From Bacteroidales bacterium (lineage in GTDB: Bacteria; Bacteroidota; Bacteroidia; Bacteroidales; F082), in NCBI GenBank assembly GCA_017539045.1, contig JAFYHS010000014.1:1-64000 (forward strand): a DNA stretch of 64,000 nt, read 5' to 3'. Under the pieces are notes generated by a model, which was not told the origin of the DNA, did not search any database, and was given only the letters and a program-made list of their open reading frames with translations. How positions within the stretch are numbered: position 1 is the stretch's first letter; every line of letters begins with the position of its first letter. The translations under genes and the position numbers were made by a program. This document shows positions 42,182 to 51,252 of the stretch, one piece after another.

Positions 42182-43636
42182 ATGCAATTCCATCCCGAAA
42201 AATGTCGCATCCCCGACGAGCCCAACCGCCCGTTTATCTCCTCGGAAGAGATTTGGGACTACATCAACAACACCAAGAGCACGCCTGAACGTGTGCATGA
42301 AATCATCCAGAAGTCGTTGGATAAGAACCGCCTGACGATGGAGGAGACTGCCGTCCTCGTCAACACCACCGACCCCGCGCTGGTGGAAGAGATCAAGGAA
42401 GGCGCCCGCGAGCTGAAACGCCGCATCTATGGCAACCGTATCGTGCTGTTTGCCCCCTTGTATGTGGGCAACTATTGCGTCAACAATTGTGTGTATTGCG
42501 GCTTCCGTTCCTCGAACAAGGAGCAGATTCGCACCACTTTGACCGATGAAGAGCTCATCCGCAACGTGGAGGCCCTTGAGGACGACGGCCAGAAGCGCCT
42601 TATCCTCGTCTATGGCGAGTCGCCGAAATACTCGCCGGAGTACATCGCTCACACCGTGAAGGTGACCTACGCCACCAAGAAAGGCAAGGGCAGCATCCGT
42701 CGTGTCAACATCAACGCCGCTCCTTTGGATGTGGAAGGCTTCCGTATCGTGAAAGAAGCGGGTATCGGCACTTACCAGATCTTCCAGGAGACCTATTGCC
42801 CTGAGATCTACAACGAATACCACCCCATTAATACCAAGAAGGGCGACTACAACTACCGTCTGACCTCAATGGACCGCGCCCAGCAGGCTGGCATCGACGA
42901 CAACGGTCTCGGTATCCTCTTCGGCTTGTACGACTGGCGTTATGAGGTCTTGGCCATGATCCGTCATACCAACCACCTAGAGGCTTGCTTCAACGTGGGT
43001 CCGCACACCATTTCGTTCCCGCGTATTAAGGACGCTTCGGGTCTGAACATCGACAAGAAGTATTTCGTCGACGACGACACCTTCGAGAAGATCATCGCCA
43101 TCTTCCGTCTGGCCGTGCCTTACACGGGCATGATTTTGACCGCCCGTGAGGACGCTGCTTTCCGCGCCAAGGCCATCGAATACGGCATCTCGCAAATCGA
43201 CGGCGGCACCAACCTGCAGATTGGCGACTACAAATACCATCACGAGGAAGAGGAGAAGAACAGCGATAAGCAGGAGGACCAGAACCTGCACCGCGAGCAG
43301 TTCAAGATCGGCGACGACCGCTCGTTGGGCGACATCATCGACAAGCTCCTTGACCACGACTTCATCCCGAGCTTCTGCACGGCTTGCTACCGTCTGGGTC
43401 GCACGGGCGAGCACTTCATGGAATTCAGCGTGCCGGGCTTCATCAAGCGCTACTGCACGCCGAATGCCATCCTCACTTTGAGCGAATATTTGGTGGATTA
43501 TGCCACTCCTGAAGTTGCCGCCAAAGGCTGGAAGTGTATCGAAAACAACTTCAAGAACGTCGACCCGAAGTTCTTGGACGAGCTGAAGAGCCGCATCGAG
43601 CGCATCAAGCAGGGCGAGAGAGACCTGTATTTCTAA
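42182..43636 (+). CDS. hydG: [FeFe]-hydrogenase H-cluster radical SAM maturase HydG
   Basis: Cleaves tyrosine to p-cresol and builds the CO/CN-ligated iron precursor of the H-cluster. The 484-residue protein has the radical-SAM motif CxxxCxxC (Cys99, Cys103, Cys106 in YCVNNCVYCGF) and the C-terminal auxiliary cluster motif CX2CX22C (Cys399, Cys402, Cys425). The latter separates HydG from the related thiamine enzyme ThiH. It implies an [FeFe]-hydrogenase elsewhere in the genome. HydE, HydF and the hydrogenase itself are not in this window. A terminator and an inverted repeat pair follow. Confidence 0.97.
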   Translation: MQFHPEKCRIPDEPNRPFISSEEIWDYINNTKSTPERVHEIIQKSLDKNRLTMEETAVLVNTTDPALVEEIKEGARELKRRIYGNRIVLFAPLYVGNYCVNNCVYCGFRSSNKEQIRTTLTDEELIRNVEALEDDGQKRLILVYGESPKYSPEYIAHTVKVTYATKKGKGSIRRVNINAAPLDVEGFRIVKEAGIGTYQIFQETYCPEIYNEYHPINTKKGDYNYRLTSMDRAQQAGIDDNGLGILFGLYDWRYEVLAMIRHTNHLEACFNVGPHTISFPRIKDASGLNIDKKYFVDDDTFEKIIAIFRLAVPYTGMILTAREDAAFRAKAIEYGISQIDGGTNLQIGDYKYHHEEEEKNSDKQEDQNLHREQFKIGDDRSLGDIIDKLLDHDFIPSFCTACYRLGRTGEHFMEFSVPGFIKRYCTPNAILTLSEYLVDYATPEVAAKGWKCIENNFKNVDPKFLDELKSRIERIKQGERDLYF

Positions 43637-43643
43637 AAAGCAA

Positions 43644-43728
43644 GGTCCCTGAGCCTGTCGAAGGGCCGGTTCAAACAAGAAGGGCCTTTAACTTCGTTGA
43701 ATCTGCGATTTCGACAGGCTCAAGGACC
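43644..43728. repeat. Family B repeats in inverted pair (REPIN-like)
   Basis: The left copy GGTCCCTGAGCCTGTCGAA (43644-43662) and the right copy TTCGACAGGCTCAAGGACC (43710-43728) are complementary apart from one base and separated by 47 bases. They can form one long hairpin. Confidence 0.88.
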
Positions 43729-43761
43729 CTTTAGCTCTCCAATTAACATTATTAGATAGTG

Positions 43762-43796
43762 AAAAAGCCTCTGCTTATGGCAGGGGTTTTTTCTTT
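43762..43796 (+). terminator. Rho-independent terminator after hydG
   Basis: AAAAAGCCTCTGC pairs with GCAGGGGTTTTTT across the loop TTATG, with one unpaired G and one G-U pair, and is followed by T-rich sequence. Confidence 0.8.
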
Positions 43797-43826
43797 GTTT
43801 GACCTCATTTTCGCTCCATGATTGCC

Positions 43827-43842
43827 AAAAAAAGTAAGGACA
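43827..43842. repeat. TTGTCCCTA-type motif, inverted copy
   Basis: AAAAAAAGTAAGGACA is the reverse complement of the TGTCC(C/T)TACTTTTTT form of the motif seen at 25064. Confidence 0.55.
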
Positions 43843-43903
43843 TCGGCTTTTGTGGTCGACCACTATATTGCTGATACACAGGATAATCAGATAAGAACAA
43901 TCC

Positions 43904-43919
43904 AAAAAAGTAGGGACAT
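43904..43919. repeat. TTGTCCCTA-type motif, inverted copy
   Basis: AAAAAAGTAGGGACAT is the exact reverse complement of the core at 25064-25080 (TGTCCCTACTTTTTT). Confidence 0.6.
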
Positions 43920-43944
43920 AGCCCCCTGGGGAGCCTCATGCCTC

Positions 43945-43973
43945 TTGACAAATGTTTTTTCTGGTTAATTTTG
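43945..43973 (+). promoter_or_regulatory. Promoter for the TPR regulator
   Basis: A TTG at 43945-43947 and a TAATTTTG at 43966-43973 are 18 bases apart, 22 bases before the ATG. Confidence 0.7.
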
Positions 43974-43994
43974 CGATGACAAAACGAAAAAGAC

Positions 43995-45470
43995 ATGAAG
44001 ACGTTTTTACACTCTTTGATCTTAACAGTCATCACTTGCCTCGTGCTGGTGGCCTGCGACAGTCCAACCAAGCGCATGGAGCAAGCCCAAGCCTTATATG
44101 AAGAAGGCCTGCAACTGCGCGAGCAACGCCGCTCCGAAGAGGCCGCCGAGAAGTTCCTGCAAGGGCTGGAACTCGTGCGGCGTTCCGACAAGACTTCCGA
44201 GACCCTCCAATTGGAAGGCCAGCTCTGCGACAACCTCGGCGCGATGTACCTCAAACACGGCCTTTTCGAGGATGCCTTCAAGCAACATCAACAGGCACTG
44301 AACTGCTTTAAGCAGACCGCCGACTCCACCGGCATGATGAATGCCTACCGCAACAGCGGTCGGGCGGTGCGGGCGCAGGAGCAATACACCCAAGCCAAGC
44401 AATACTACGACTCGGCATTTCGTGTCGCCACCTTCATCAACGCCCCAGCCATGCTCGCTGACCTCTATCTCGAGATGGGTCGCGACTACTACATGGAGAC
44501 GGGCAACTTTGCCAAAGGCATAGAGAGCGTCAACCAAGCCTTGGAAATCGGCCTCAGCGACAACGACACCGACATCGCCCACATGACCTTGGGTATCCTT
44601 TATTATTACACGCGCGAAAACGACAAGGCGAAGTCCTACTTGAACCAAGCCCTCCGCAGCGAGCGTGCCGGACTGAAGATGTCTGTATATCAAACGCTTT
44701 ACGCCATTGCCTACAGCGAGGGCGACTACCAGCAGGCGGTGAAATACCACACGCATTTTTCAGACAACTTGGTGCAAGCCGACGCGGAGCACTCCAGTGA
44801 GACCATGCAAAGAATCAAGGCGGAATATGAGCTGAAAGCCCAGCAAAGCGAATTGGAGAGCCTGCACCGTACCCGCGACCTGAAACTCTACTTGATTATC
44901 GCCTTGGCGGTGATTGCCTTACTCGTCATCCTCCTGATTGTGAGGAAGAAAATCAGCGACCACAAGTTGGAGATGGAGCACTTTGGGCGGCAGGTGGAGC
45001 GCGACCAGAACCGCATCCACGAGTTGGTGAGCGACATGGAGAACCTGATCCGCACCAACGACGAACTGCGCCGCAGCCAGCAGTCGCTTCCACCGAAGGA
45101 TTTGATGTCGATCCAGAAAATCTTGACGCGAAATAAGATCATGACCACCGCGCAAGCCCTCACGGAAGAAGTGAACAACGACTCGCTCAACTTCGAGCTG
45201 ACCGACAACGACTGGAACGACTTCATCAGCCTCACCGACTTGGTCTTCGACGGCTTCTCGCAGCGGCTGTTGCAACTCTACCCCAAACTCAGCAAGTGGG
45301 ATTTGCGCATCTGCTGCCTCTCCAAGAACGGCTTCTCCAACCAGGTGATTTCCATCCTGTTGGACACGCAGACCGACTCTTACTACAAACGCAAAACCCG
45401 CATAAAACAGATGAAAATGGACCTCGGGGATGATAACCGCACTTTTGAGGAAATCGTCAATGCTGTATGA
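43995..45470 (+). CDS. TPR-containing membrane regulator with C-terminal HTH
   Basis: The 491-residue protein has a lipobox-like leader (MKTFLHSLILTVITCLVLVAC). About six tetratricopeptide repeats occupy 25-285 (ALYEEGLQLREQRRSEEAAEKF, GNFAKGIESVNQALEIGL), followed by a transmembrane helix (about 297-315, LIIALAVIALLVILLIV) and a coiled coil (about 320-365). The C-terminal region contains KLSKWDLRICCLSKNGFSNQVISILLDTQTDSYYKRKTRIKQMK, which resembles LuxR-type HTH domains of this Bacteroidota family. The plan suggests periplasmic TPRs sensing a signal and a cytoplasmic HTH. The next four genes on the same strand are T9SS cargo proteins and are candidate targets. Confidence 0.8.
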   Translation: MKTFLHSLILTVITCLVLVACDSPTKRMEQAQALYEEGLQLREQRRSEEAAEKFLQGLELVRRSDKTSETLQLEGQLCDNLGAMYLKHGLFEDAFKQHQQALNCFKQTADSTGMMNAYRNSGRAVRAQEQYTQAKQYYDSAFRVATFINAPAMLADLYLEMGRDYYMETGNFAKGIESVNQALEIGLSDNDTDIAHMTLGILYYYTRENDKAKSYLNQALRSERAGLKMSVYQTLYAIAYSEGDYQQAVKYHTHFSDNLVQADAEHSSETMQRIKAEYELKAQQSELESLHRTRDLKLYLIIALAVIALLVILLIVRKKISDHKLEMEHFGRQVERDQNRIHELVSDMENLIRTNDELRRSQQSLPPKDLMSIQKILTRNKIMTTAQALTEEVNNDSLNFELTDNDWNDFISLTDLVFDGFSQRLLQLYPKLSKWDLRICCLSKNGFSNQVISILLDTQTDSYYKRKTRIKQMKMDLGDDNRTFEEIVNAV

Positions 45471-45543
45471 GCTATTAGCCATTAGCTGTTAGCTATTAGC
45501 AGCCTTGACGTTGCTAAAGGCTAATGGCTAAAAGCTAACAGCC
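45470..45543. repeat. TTAGC-unit inverted repeat after the regulator
   Basis: Arms 45470-45503 and 45510-45543 are built of TTAGC/GCTAA units and pair imperfectly over about 34 bases. The left arm overlaps the stop codon by one base. Confidence 0.75.
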
Positions 45544-45587
45544 AAAAAAAATGAAATCAAATAATTAACAATCAAATAATTAGACCT

Positions 45588-48500
45588 ATGAAAAGATTAG
45601 TATTAACATTAGCGATTATGGTTGTCTTTGCCCTTGGTGGCGTGGCGCAGAACATTTGGAAGCCCATCAATGGCACTGGATTATTAGGCGCCGGTCCCGA
45701 TGGAAGCATCTTTGCCAATGGTGAATATGGCACATTGTCGCGTTCACAAGACGATGGCGAGTCGTGGCTGATTGTATTAGGCCAGGAAACAGGTTTTATT
45801 GGTCATATTAATTCGTCATGCTTTGCGGTTAGCCCTGAAGGAAGAATCTGTGTCTTTAATGATAACCAGCAGACTGTAGTGTATTCCGACGATGGCGGCG
45901 ACACATGGCAGCAAACCACGACAATTTCCTCATGTGCAATGCCTGATAAAGCAGGTCTTTGCGTCCCAACCAACGACATTATGGTGGTTTGGGCTGAAAA
46001 CGGGGAAATCTCCTATACCCTTGACGAAGGTGAGACATGGGATGGGTGGATCCTTGATTTTCTCGAAAACTCTGAATCCGTCAGCGACCTTTTGGTCAAT
46101 GAAAACGGCGATGTGTATGTCAGCGTTGCCTACTACATAATGAATATCGTCGGCATTTATCATTCTACTTTGTCAGATATCCAAAACTGGGAACTTGTTG
46201 CCTTTGAAGGCATTAGCATTAAGGATATGGCTTTCGACCCTGAGGGCAATGTGGTGGCTTGTGGCTATAATGCCGATGGAAGTAGTGTTGGTTTCCAGCA
46301 TGTTCCAGGCTTCTATTTATTTGATGGAACGAGCTTGGCCATCAGCGATGAAGGAATTGTTTACACGCCTCACTTCATGGGACTTCAGGCTGTTCTTTCC
46401 TATTCCACCGACCATGGCGAGCATTTCACCGAGTTAGGAGAGCACCTTCCCCTTGTTGATATTGCTCCAGGCGGCGAAAATCCTCGCCTTTTCAAAGGAT
46501 ATGACAACCATCTGTATTTCGACGGAGGAGGAGAGTATTGGAAGAGCGTTCGCGATGCGGATCATATCCTAGGGAACTTCCCCCTGGAAAACACGGCCTG
46601 GGTGCAGTTCTACCGCTCCATGTATGAGGACTCCACCTATTACCAGTTGGGCATTAAAGGCGATACGCTGGTGAACGAGACGACTTATAAGAAGGTCATC
46701 AATTGCGCTCATCTGGGTTATCCCATAGAAGGCGAATGCTTCGGCGGCATCCGTGAGGACGGGGACGGCAAATGCTATTTCATGTCGTTTGTAGATGCCA
46801 TTTATGCCCCGTGGCCCTTGCATTATGATTGTGAGGCAAACACCGAATATCCCCTTTACGATTTCTCGCTTTCGGTGTGCGATGTGTTTCAGACGATTGG
46901 CCTAACGCCTCATGTCGTATTCGATACCGCCGAAATGCAACTCAACGGCAGCACAAGGAAGGTACTTTGGTTTGACAACAACTGCGACAATGGGAATTAT
47001 TATGATTACCAATGGATTGAAGGTATCGGAAGTACACATAGCCTGTTGTATCCCATTCAGGATGAGCCTGACAATGGACCGGAATACCGTTTGGTGGAGG
47101 TTTGGCAGGACGAGGAGATGATTTATAGGAACCCGCATTTTGATGACTATGTCCCGATGATTAAAGAAGGTAACCAGCGCCAAAAATGGAATGTGGTTTA
47201 CATAGGTGTTACACCAAACTATCCGAATGATTACCATACTGAAATCCAAAGTATTAGGGATAATATCACCTTGGATGGTGTGGACTATAAGCTTGTTTGG
47301 ACGGAAGATGTGTATGATTTCAAAAGAATTGCAGGTGCAGTTCGTGAAGAGGACAAGAGGGTGTATTTCCGAAGAAAAATAGAACAGAACTATCAAGAAG
47401 AAGTCCTGCTATATGACTTTAATCTTATGGTAGGTGATACTGTAACGGTGAACTGGATGGGCCAGCAACTGATGGTGCTTGAAGAATCCGAAGTGGAAGT
47501 GGATGGCACCATGAGGCGGCAATTGGGTCTTGGAAGATACTCTGTTGGTTATCCGCCAACTGAAGTTGATGAATACTGGATTGAAGGTGTGGGCAGCACA
47601 TTCGGCTTCTTGAACAGCGGTAGTGAAGGCATGGGTGGCGCGTTTATTTACCTTTTGTGCTACCACGAGAATGGCAACCTGATTTGGGACAACGAGGCGT
47701 TTGACGACTGTGTGATGAATAGCGATGGAGCACCGGCGGCATTTGCTCCCCAAGGCGCGGAGTGGTATTTCGATGTGTTCAACCCATGGGGCACGCATCC
47801 TGAATATCAGAGGTTTTTCGTGGATGGCGACACGATCATCCAAGGCCATCAGTGCAGCATCATTAACCAGAATTTTGTTGATACTGGGCATGAAGGGGGA
47901 GAATTTGTGTACGAGGAAGACAACAAGGTGTATTGGTTCAACCCGACCACAAACGCCTTCTCGATTTTGTATGACTTTGATGCCGAAGCAGGTGAATCGT
48001 GGAATTACGAAGTAGGTGAATGTTCGCATCAGGTGACTGTCGATAGCGTTGGCAGTGTGACTTGGAACGGACACAATTACCGTACGCAGTGGGTTAGGTT
48101 TAACGAGGATGTTCAATACTATAGTGGGAAAATCATCGAGGGAATCGGTTATGAGAAAGGCCTGTTCCCTAGCATTTATGTTTGTGATGGATTGGAAATG
48201 TATGATGCAAGTGAGATAGAATACCTTCGCTGTTATGTGAATGATGGCGAGATGCTTTATCATGAAGGGGGATATGATTGCGATGAGACTACTATCACAC
48301 CTCCGAGCCATCCTGAATGGTACTATGAAATCCTGAATGAGAATGGCACCATCACCTACCAATATATGTATCAGGCAGGCGACACCATCATCAACGATGA
48401 GCCGACGCATATCCTTGTGAAAATCAACACGCTTTACGACAAGGGATTGCGCGAAGAGGTGACGCATGAGTATGTCTTTGAACTCAACGGCAAGCTGTAT

Positions 48501-49133
48501 TGGTGGAACAAGCGATCGGGTTTGTTCACTGTGCTGTATGACTATGAAGCCGAAGTGGGCGACAGTTGGAACATTTTTGTCGGCACGGAAATCCTAACCA
48601 TGCATGTGGACGCAGTTGAAGAAATCGAATACGAGGGTAGGATCTATCGGATGCTGCGCGTGAGCGACCCCGACGACCTCTTCAGCGGCAATATCGTATG
48701 CGGCATCGGCCACCTCACCAGTTTCTTCCCCGAAAGGCTGATGGACAAAGGGGACGGCGTGCGCGTGGAAGGTATGCGTTGCTATTGGAATGAAGGCGAA
48801 CTGGTGTTCAAATACGGTGACGAGGACTGCGACGCAGTCATTAGCGAACTGCATGGTGTGGAGGAGGACGGCCCTTCGACTCCTTCGACGGGCTCAGGAA
48901 CCGCAGGGACCTTTGCGGTTTATCCTAATCCTACCAACGGCGTTTTGTTTGTAGAGACGCGCCATGGCACGTCTCTACCAGACCAAACCTACCGCATCAC
49001 CAACCTTATGGGCCAAACCGTCCTTTCCGGCAACATTAACGCTGATAACCAACAAATTAATGTTTCGTCATTGCCCCAAGGCATGTATTTCATTACCTTT
49101 GCAGGTGAGACGCGGAAATTTGTGGTGCGTTAA
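45588..49133 (+). CDS. Large T9SS cargo protein with BNR-like domain and four tandem modules
   Basis: This 1181-residue protein has a signal peptide (MKRLVLTLAIMVVFALGGVAQ). The N-terminal domain (about 22-325) has sialidase-type Asp-box-like strands (SQDDGESWLIVLG, YSDDGGDTWQQTT, STDHGEHFTELG). Four modules of about 190 residues follow, starting near 334, 529, 723 and 908. Each has a YDF/YDYEAEVGDSW-type strand and WIEGIGSxxGxL. The last module is shared with the next two genes. A T9SS sorting domain ends it (VYPNPTNGVLFVE ... KFVVR). Family A and B repeats are translated just before and inside that domain. Catalysis is not evident; it may be an adhesin or glycan binder. Confidence 0.85.
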   Translation: MKRLVLTLAIMVVFALGGVAQNIWKPINGTGLLGAGPDGSIFANGEYGTLSRSQDDGESWLIVLGQETGFIGHINSSCFAVSPEGRICVFNDNQQTVVYSDDGGDTWQQTTTISSCAMPDKAGLCVPTNDIMVVWAENGEISYTLDEGETWDGWILDFLENSESVSDLLVNENGDVYVSVAYYIMNIVGIYHSTLSDIQNWELVAFEGISIKDMAFDPEGNVVACGYNADGSSVGFQHVPGFYLFDGTSLAISDEGIVYTPHFMGLQAVLSYSTDHGEHFTELGEHLPLVDIAPGGENPRLFKGYDNHLYFDGGGEYWKSVRDADHILGNFPLENTAWVQFYRSMYEDSTYYQLGIKGDTLVNETTYKKVINCAHLGYPIEGECFGGIREDGDGKCYFMSFVDAIYAPWPLHYDCEANTEYPLYDFSLSVCDVFQTIGLTPHVVFDTAEMQLNGSTRKVLWFDNNCDNGNYYDYQWIEGIGSTHSLLYPIQDEPDNGPEYRLVEVWQDEEMIYRNPHFDDYVPMIKEGNQRQKWNVVYIGVTPNYPNDYHTEIQSIRDNITLDGVDYKLVWTEDVYDFKRIAGAVREEDKRVYFRRKIEQNYQEEVLLYDFNLMVGDTVTVNWMGQQLMVLEESEVEVDGTMRRQLGLGRYSVGYPPTEVDEYWIEGVGSTFGFLNSGSEGMGGAFIYLLCYHENGNLIWDNEAFDDCVMNSDGAPAAFAPQGAEWYFDVFNPWGTHPEYQRFFVDGDTIIQGHQCSIINQNFVDTGHEGGEFVYEEDNKVYWFNPTTNAFSILYDFDAEAGESWNYEVGECSHQVTVDSVGSVTWNGHNYRTQWVRFNEDVQYYSGKIIEGIGYEKGLFPSIYVCDGLEMYDASEIEYLRCYVNDGEMLYHEGGYDCDETTITPPSHPEWYYEILNENGTITYQYMYQAGDTIINDEPTHILVKINTLYDKGLREEVTHEYVFELNGKLYWWNKRSGLFTVLYDYEAEVGDSWNIFVGTEILTMHVDAVEEIEYEGRIYRMLRVSDPDDLFSGNIVCGIGHLTSFFPERLMDKGDGVRVEGMRCYWNEGELVFKYGDEDCDAVISELHGVEEDGPSTPSTGSGTAGTFAVYPNPTNGVLFVETRHGTSLPDQTYRITNLMGQTVLSGNINADNQQINVSSLPQGMYFITFAGETRKFVVR
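48871..48900 (+). repeat. Family B repeat in the 45588 gene
   Basis: CCCTTCGACTCCTTCGACGG and GGCTCAGG are read in frame as GPSTPSTGSGT, an expanded form of GPSTGSGT. Confidence 0.75.
48951..48978 (+). repeat. Family A palindrome in the sorting domain of the 45588 gene
   Basis: 9-bp arms with centre CGCCATGGCA. Translated as VETRHGTSL. Confidence 0.88.
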
Positions 49134-49168
49134 TCGTGGTAAAAGATAACAATCAAAAACATACGACA

Positions 49169-51217
49169 ATGAAAAGATTAGTATTAACATTAGCGATTTC
49201 ACTTGCCTTCGCTTTTGGCGGCGTGGCGCAGAGCCTCCATTACGACTTTGAAGACGGCACCCTTCAAGGTTGGACTGTCCTCGATGGCGACGGCGACGGC
49301 CATTGTTGGGAATCTTCCATTGGCGGCATGGGCTACAATTCCAATGGGATGGTGATGGCTTATTCCAAGGACTATGCCACGGGCGAACCTCTTACACCAA
49401 ATGAGTATCTTGTTTCTCCACGATTGGTTTTGAGTGAAGACTGGCCTGTTATCCGTTTTTATGCTTGTGCTTTGGATGAAATCTACCCTGCCGAGCATTT
49501 TGGGGTATCCATCTCAACTACAGTCAACAATGACCCATTGGCTTTCACGCTCTTGTCGGAATGGACCATAGCCGCCAAAGATGCGAGAAACCGTCAGGGC
49601 AACTGGTACAACTATACCGTTGACCTTTCCGCTTATACCGGTCAGGAGGTCTATGTCGCCATTCGTCACCACTATTGTTCTGGACAATCTGCCATTTGCG
49701 TTGATGATATTCAAATTGATGGGACTATACAGCAAGACGGTTTGGTGATTGAGCCAGATACGCTGTGGGTTACTGATGTGTACGTCTACCAAAAATACTT
49801 TACCATTACGAATGAAACCGACCATGAGGTCACCATTTCAAGTATCTATACTGAAGACACCATCGTCTCTCTCAGTCACTATGACCCCGCCTATGGATTG
49901 GTTAATGTTGAGGAGGTCTTGCCCGTCACTCTTGAAGTTGGAGATGCGTTTGAGATTAAAACAGGCATTCAGAATATCATTTTGCCTTTGGCAAAACGCA
50001 ATGACTACATTGTCTCTCCCATTCACATCGTTTCCACCGAAGGCGAAAATGAAGTCATCCTCATGATTGACGAAGCCGCCATTAGTTTTGGGCTGATCGC
50101 ATACCTGCCTTTCTATGGGCTTGATTCATACGAGCCACACCAATTTAGCCTAGTCAATGCGGAATGGTCGGGGCCCATCACGATTACCGGAATCGAGGAA
50201 ATAGGTACAGATTATCTTGAAATCACCATCGAAGACTCGCTTCCTGTTACCTTGGAAAACTATGGCGACTATTTGCGAGGCAGCCTAAAATGCAGAGAGC
50301 CGTTCCCTTTTCATGCTTTTGTGTCGACAAGTATCATTGTTCATACTTCCATTGGGGATTTTGGTGCCATCGGTGTTGATATTGACGGCACTATGCTCTT
50401 CAGCCCCATTGGTAACGAATGGTACTACGAAATCGAGAACGAGAACGGCAGCATCACCTACCAATACCTCTATCAGGCGGGCGACACTATTGTCCAAGAC
50501 GAACCGACGCATATCCTTGTGAAAATCAACACGCTTTACGACAAGGATTTGCATCAAGACGTGACACACGAATATGTCTATGAGCGCGACGGCAAAGTGT
50601 ATTGGTGGAACAAGACTTTGGAAGAATTTACCGTGCTATATGACTTTGGTGCCCATGAAGGCGACACTTGGGTCACCAAGGTCGGCACGGAAACGCTCAC
50701 CATGCATGTGGATGCCGAGGAAATTGTTGAATACGAGGGCAGATTTTATCGAATGTTGCATGTAAGCGACACGGACGACATTTTCAGCGGCGACATCGTG
50801 TGCGGCATCGGTCACCTCACCAGTTTCTTCCCCGAAAGGCTGATGGACAACGGCGACGGCATTCGTGTGGAAGGTATGCGCTGCTATTGGGTGGAGAACG
50901 AACTGGTCTTCAAATACGGCGACGAGGACTGCGATGCGATTTATGATGAATTGCATGGGATTGAGGAGAACGGCCCTTCGACAGGCTCAGGGACCTTAAC
51001 TGTTTATCCTAATCCTACAAACGGTGTTTTGTTTGTAGAGACGCGATTAATCGCGTCTCTACCAGACCAAACCTACCGTATCACCAATTTGATGGGCCAA
51101 ACCGTCCTTTCCGGCAATATCAACGCTGATAACCAACAGATCAATGTGTCATCATTGCCCCAAGGCATGTATTTCATTACCTTTGCAAGCGAGACGCGGA
51201 AATTTGTGGTGCGTTAA
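49169..51217 (+). CDS. T9SS cargo protein with cleaved-adhesin-like domain
   Basis: The ATG at 49169 begins MKRLVLTLAISLAFAFGGVAQ; the frame is open back to a GTG at 49136, but that part is the repeated intergenic leader. The first domain (about 22-200, LHYDFEDGTLQGWTVLDGDG ... AICVDDIQIDG) is the jellyroll 'cleaved adhesin' type found in gingipain-like proteins. A middle region of about 250 residues is beta-rich and unassigned. The C-terminal module (about 420-600, EWYYEIENENGSITYQYL ... CGIGHLTSFFPERLM) is the one shared with its neighbours. A T9SS sorting domain with both repeat families follows. It is 682 residues long, likely surface-attached, with an unknown ligand. Confidence 0.85.
   Translation: MKRLVLTLAISLAFAFGGVAQSLHYDFEDGTLQGWTVLDGDGDGHCWESSIGGMGYNSNGMVMAYSKDYATGEPLTPNEYLVSPRLVLSEDWPVIRFYACALDEIYPAEHFGVSISTTVNNDPLAFTLLSEWTIAAKDARNRQGNWYNYTVDLSAYTGQEVYVAIRHHYCSGQSAICVDDIQIDGTIQQDGLVIEPDTLWVTDVYVYQKYFTITNETDHEVTISSIYTEDTIVSLSHYDPAYGLVNVEEVLPVTLEVGDAFEIKTGIQNIILPLAKRNDYIVSPIHIVSTEGENEVILMIDEAAISFGLIAYLPFYGLDSYEPHQFSLVNAEWSGPITITGIEEIGTDYLEITIEDSLPVTLENYGDYLRGSLKCREPFPFHAFVSTSIIVHTSIGDFGAIGVDIDGTMLFSPIGNEWYYEIENENGSITYQYLYQAGDTIVQDEPTHILVKINTLYDKDLHQDVTHEYVYERDGKVYWWNKTLEEFTVLYDFGAHEGDTWVTKVGTETLTMHVDAEEIVEYEGRFYRMLHVSDTDDIFSGDIVCGIGHLTSFFPERLMDNGDGIRVEGMRCYWVENELVFKYGDEDCDAIYDELHGIEENGPSTGSGTLTVYPNPTNGVLFVETRLIASLPDQTYRITNLMGQTVLSGNINADNQQINVSSLPQGMYFITFASETRKFVVR
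50972..50995 (+). repeat. Family B repeat in the 49169 gene
   Basis: GGCCCTTCGACAGGCTCAGG then GACC, read in frame as GPSTGSGT. Confidence 0.85.
51035..51062 (+). repeat. Family A palindrome, perfect, centre CGATTAATCG
   Basis: All 28 bases form a perfect palindrome. Translated as VETRLIASL in the sorting domain of the 49169 gene. Confidence 0.92.
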
Positions 51218-51252
51218 TCGTGGTAAAAGATAACAATCAAAAACATACAACC

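Larger units (their letters stand above)
43637..43994. other. 358-bp gap after hydG holding repeats, a terminator and a promoter
   Basis: The gap contains an inverted pair of the TTCGACAGGCTCA repeat (43644-43728), a terminator (43762-43796), two inverted copies of the TTGTCCCTA-type motif (43827-43842 and 43904-43919), and the promoter of the TPR regulator. I see no gene in it. Confidence 0.8.
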
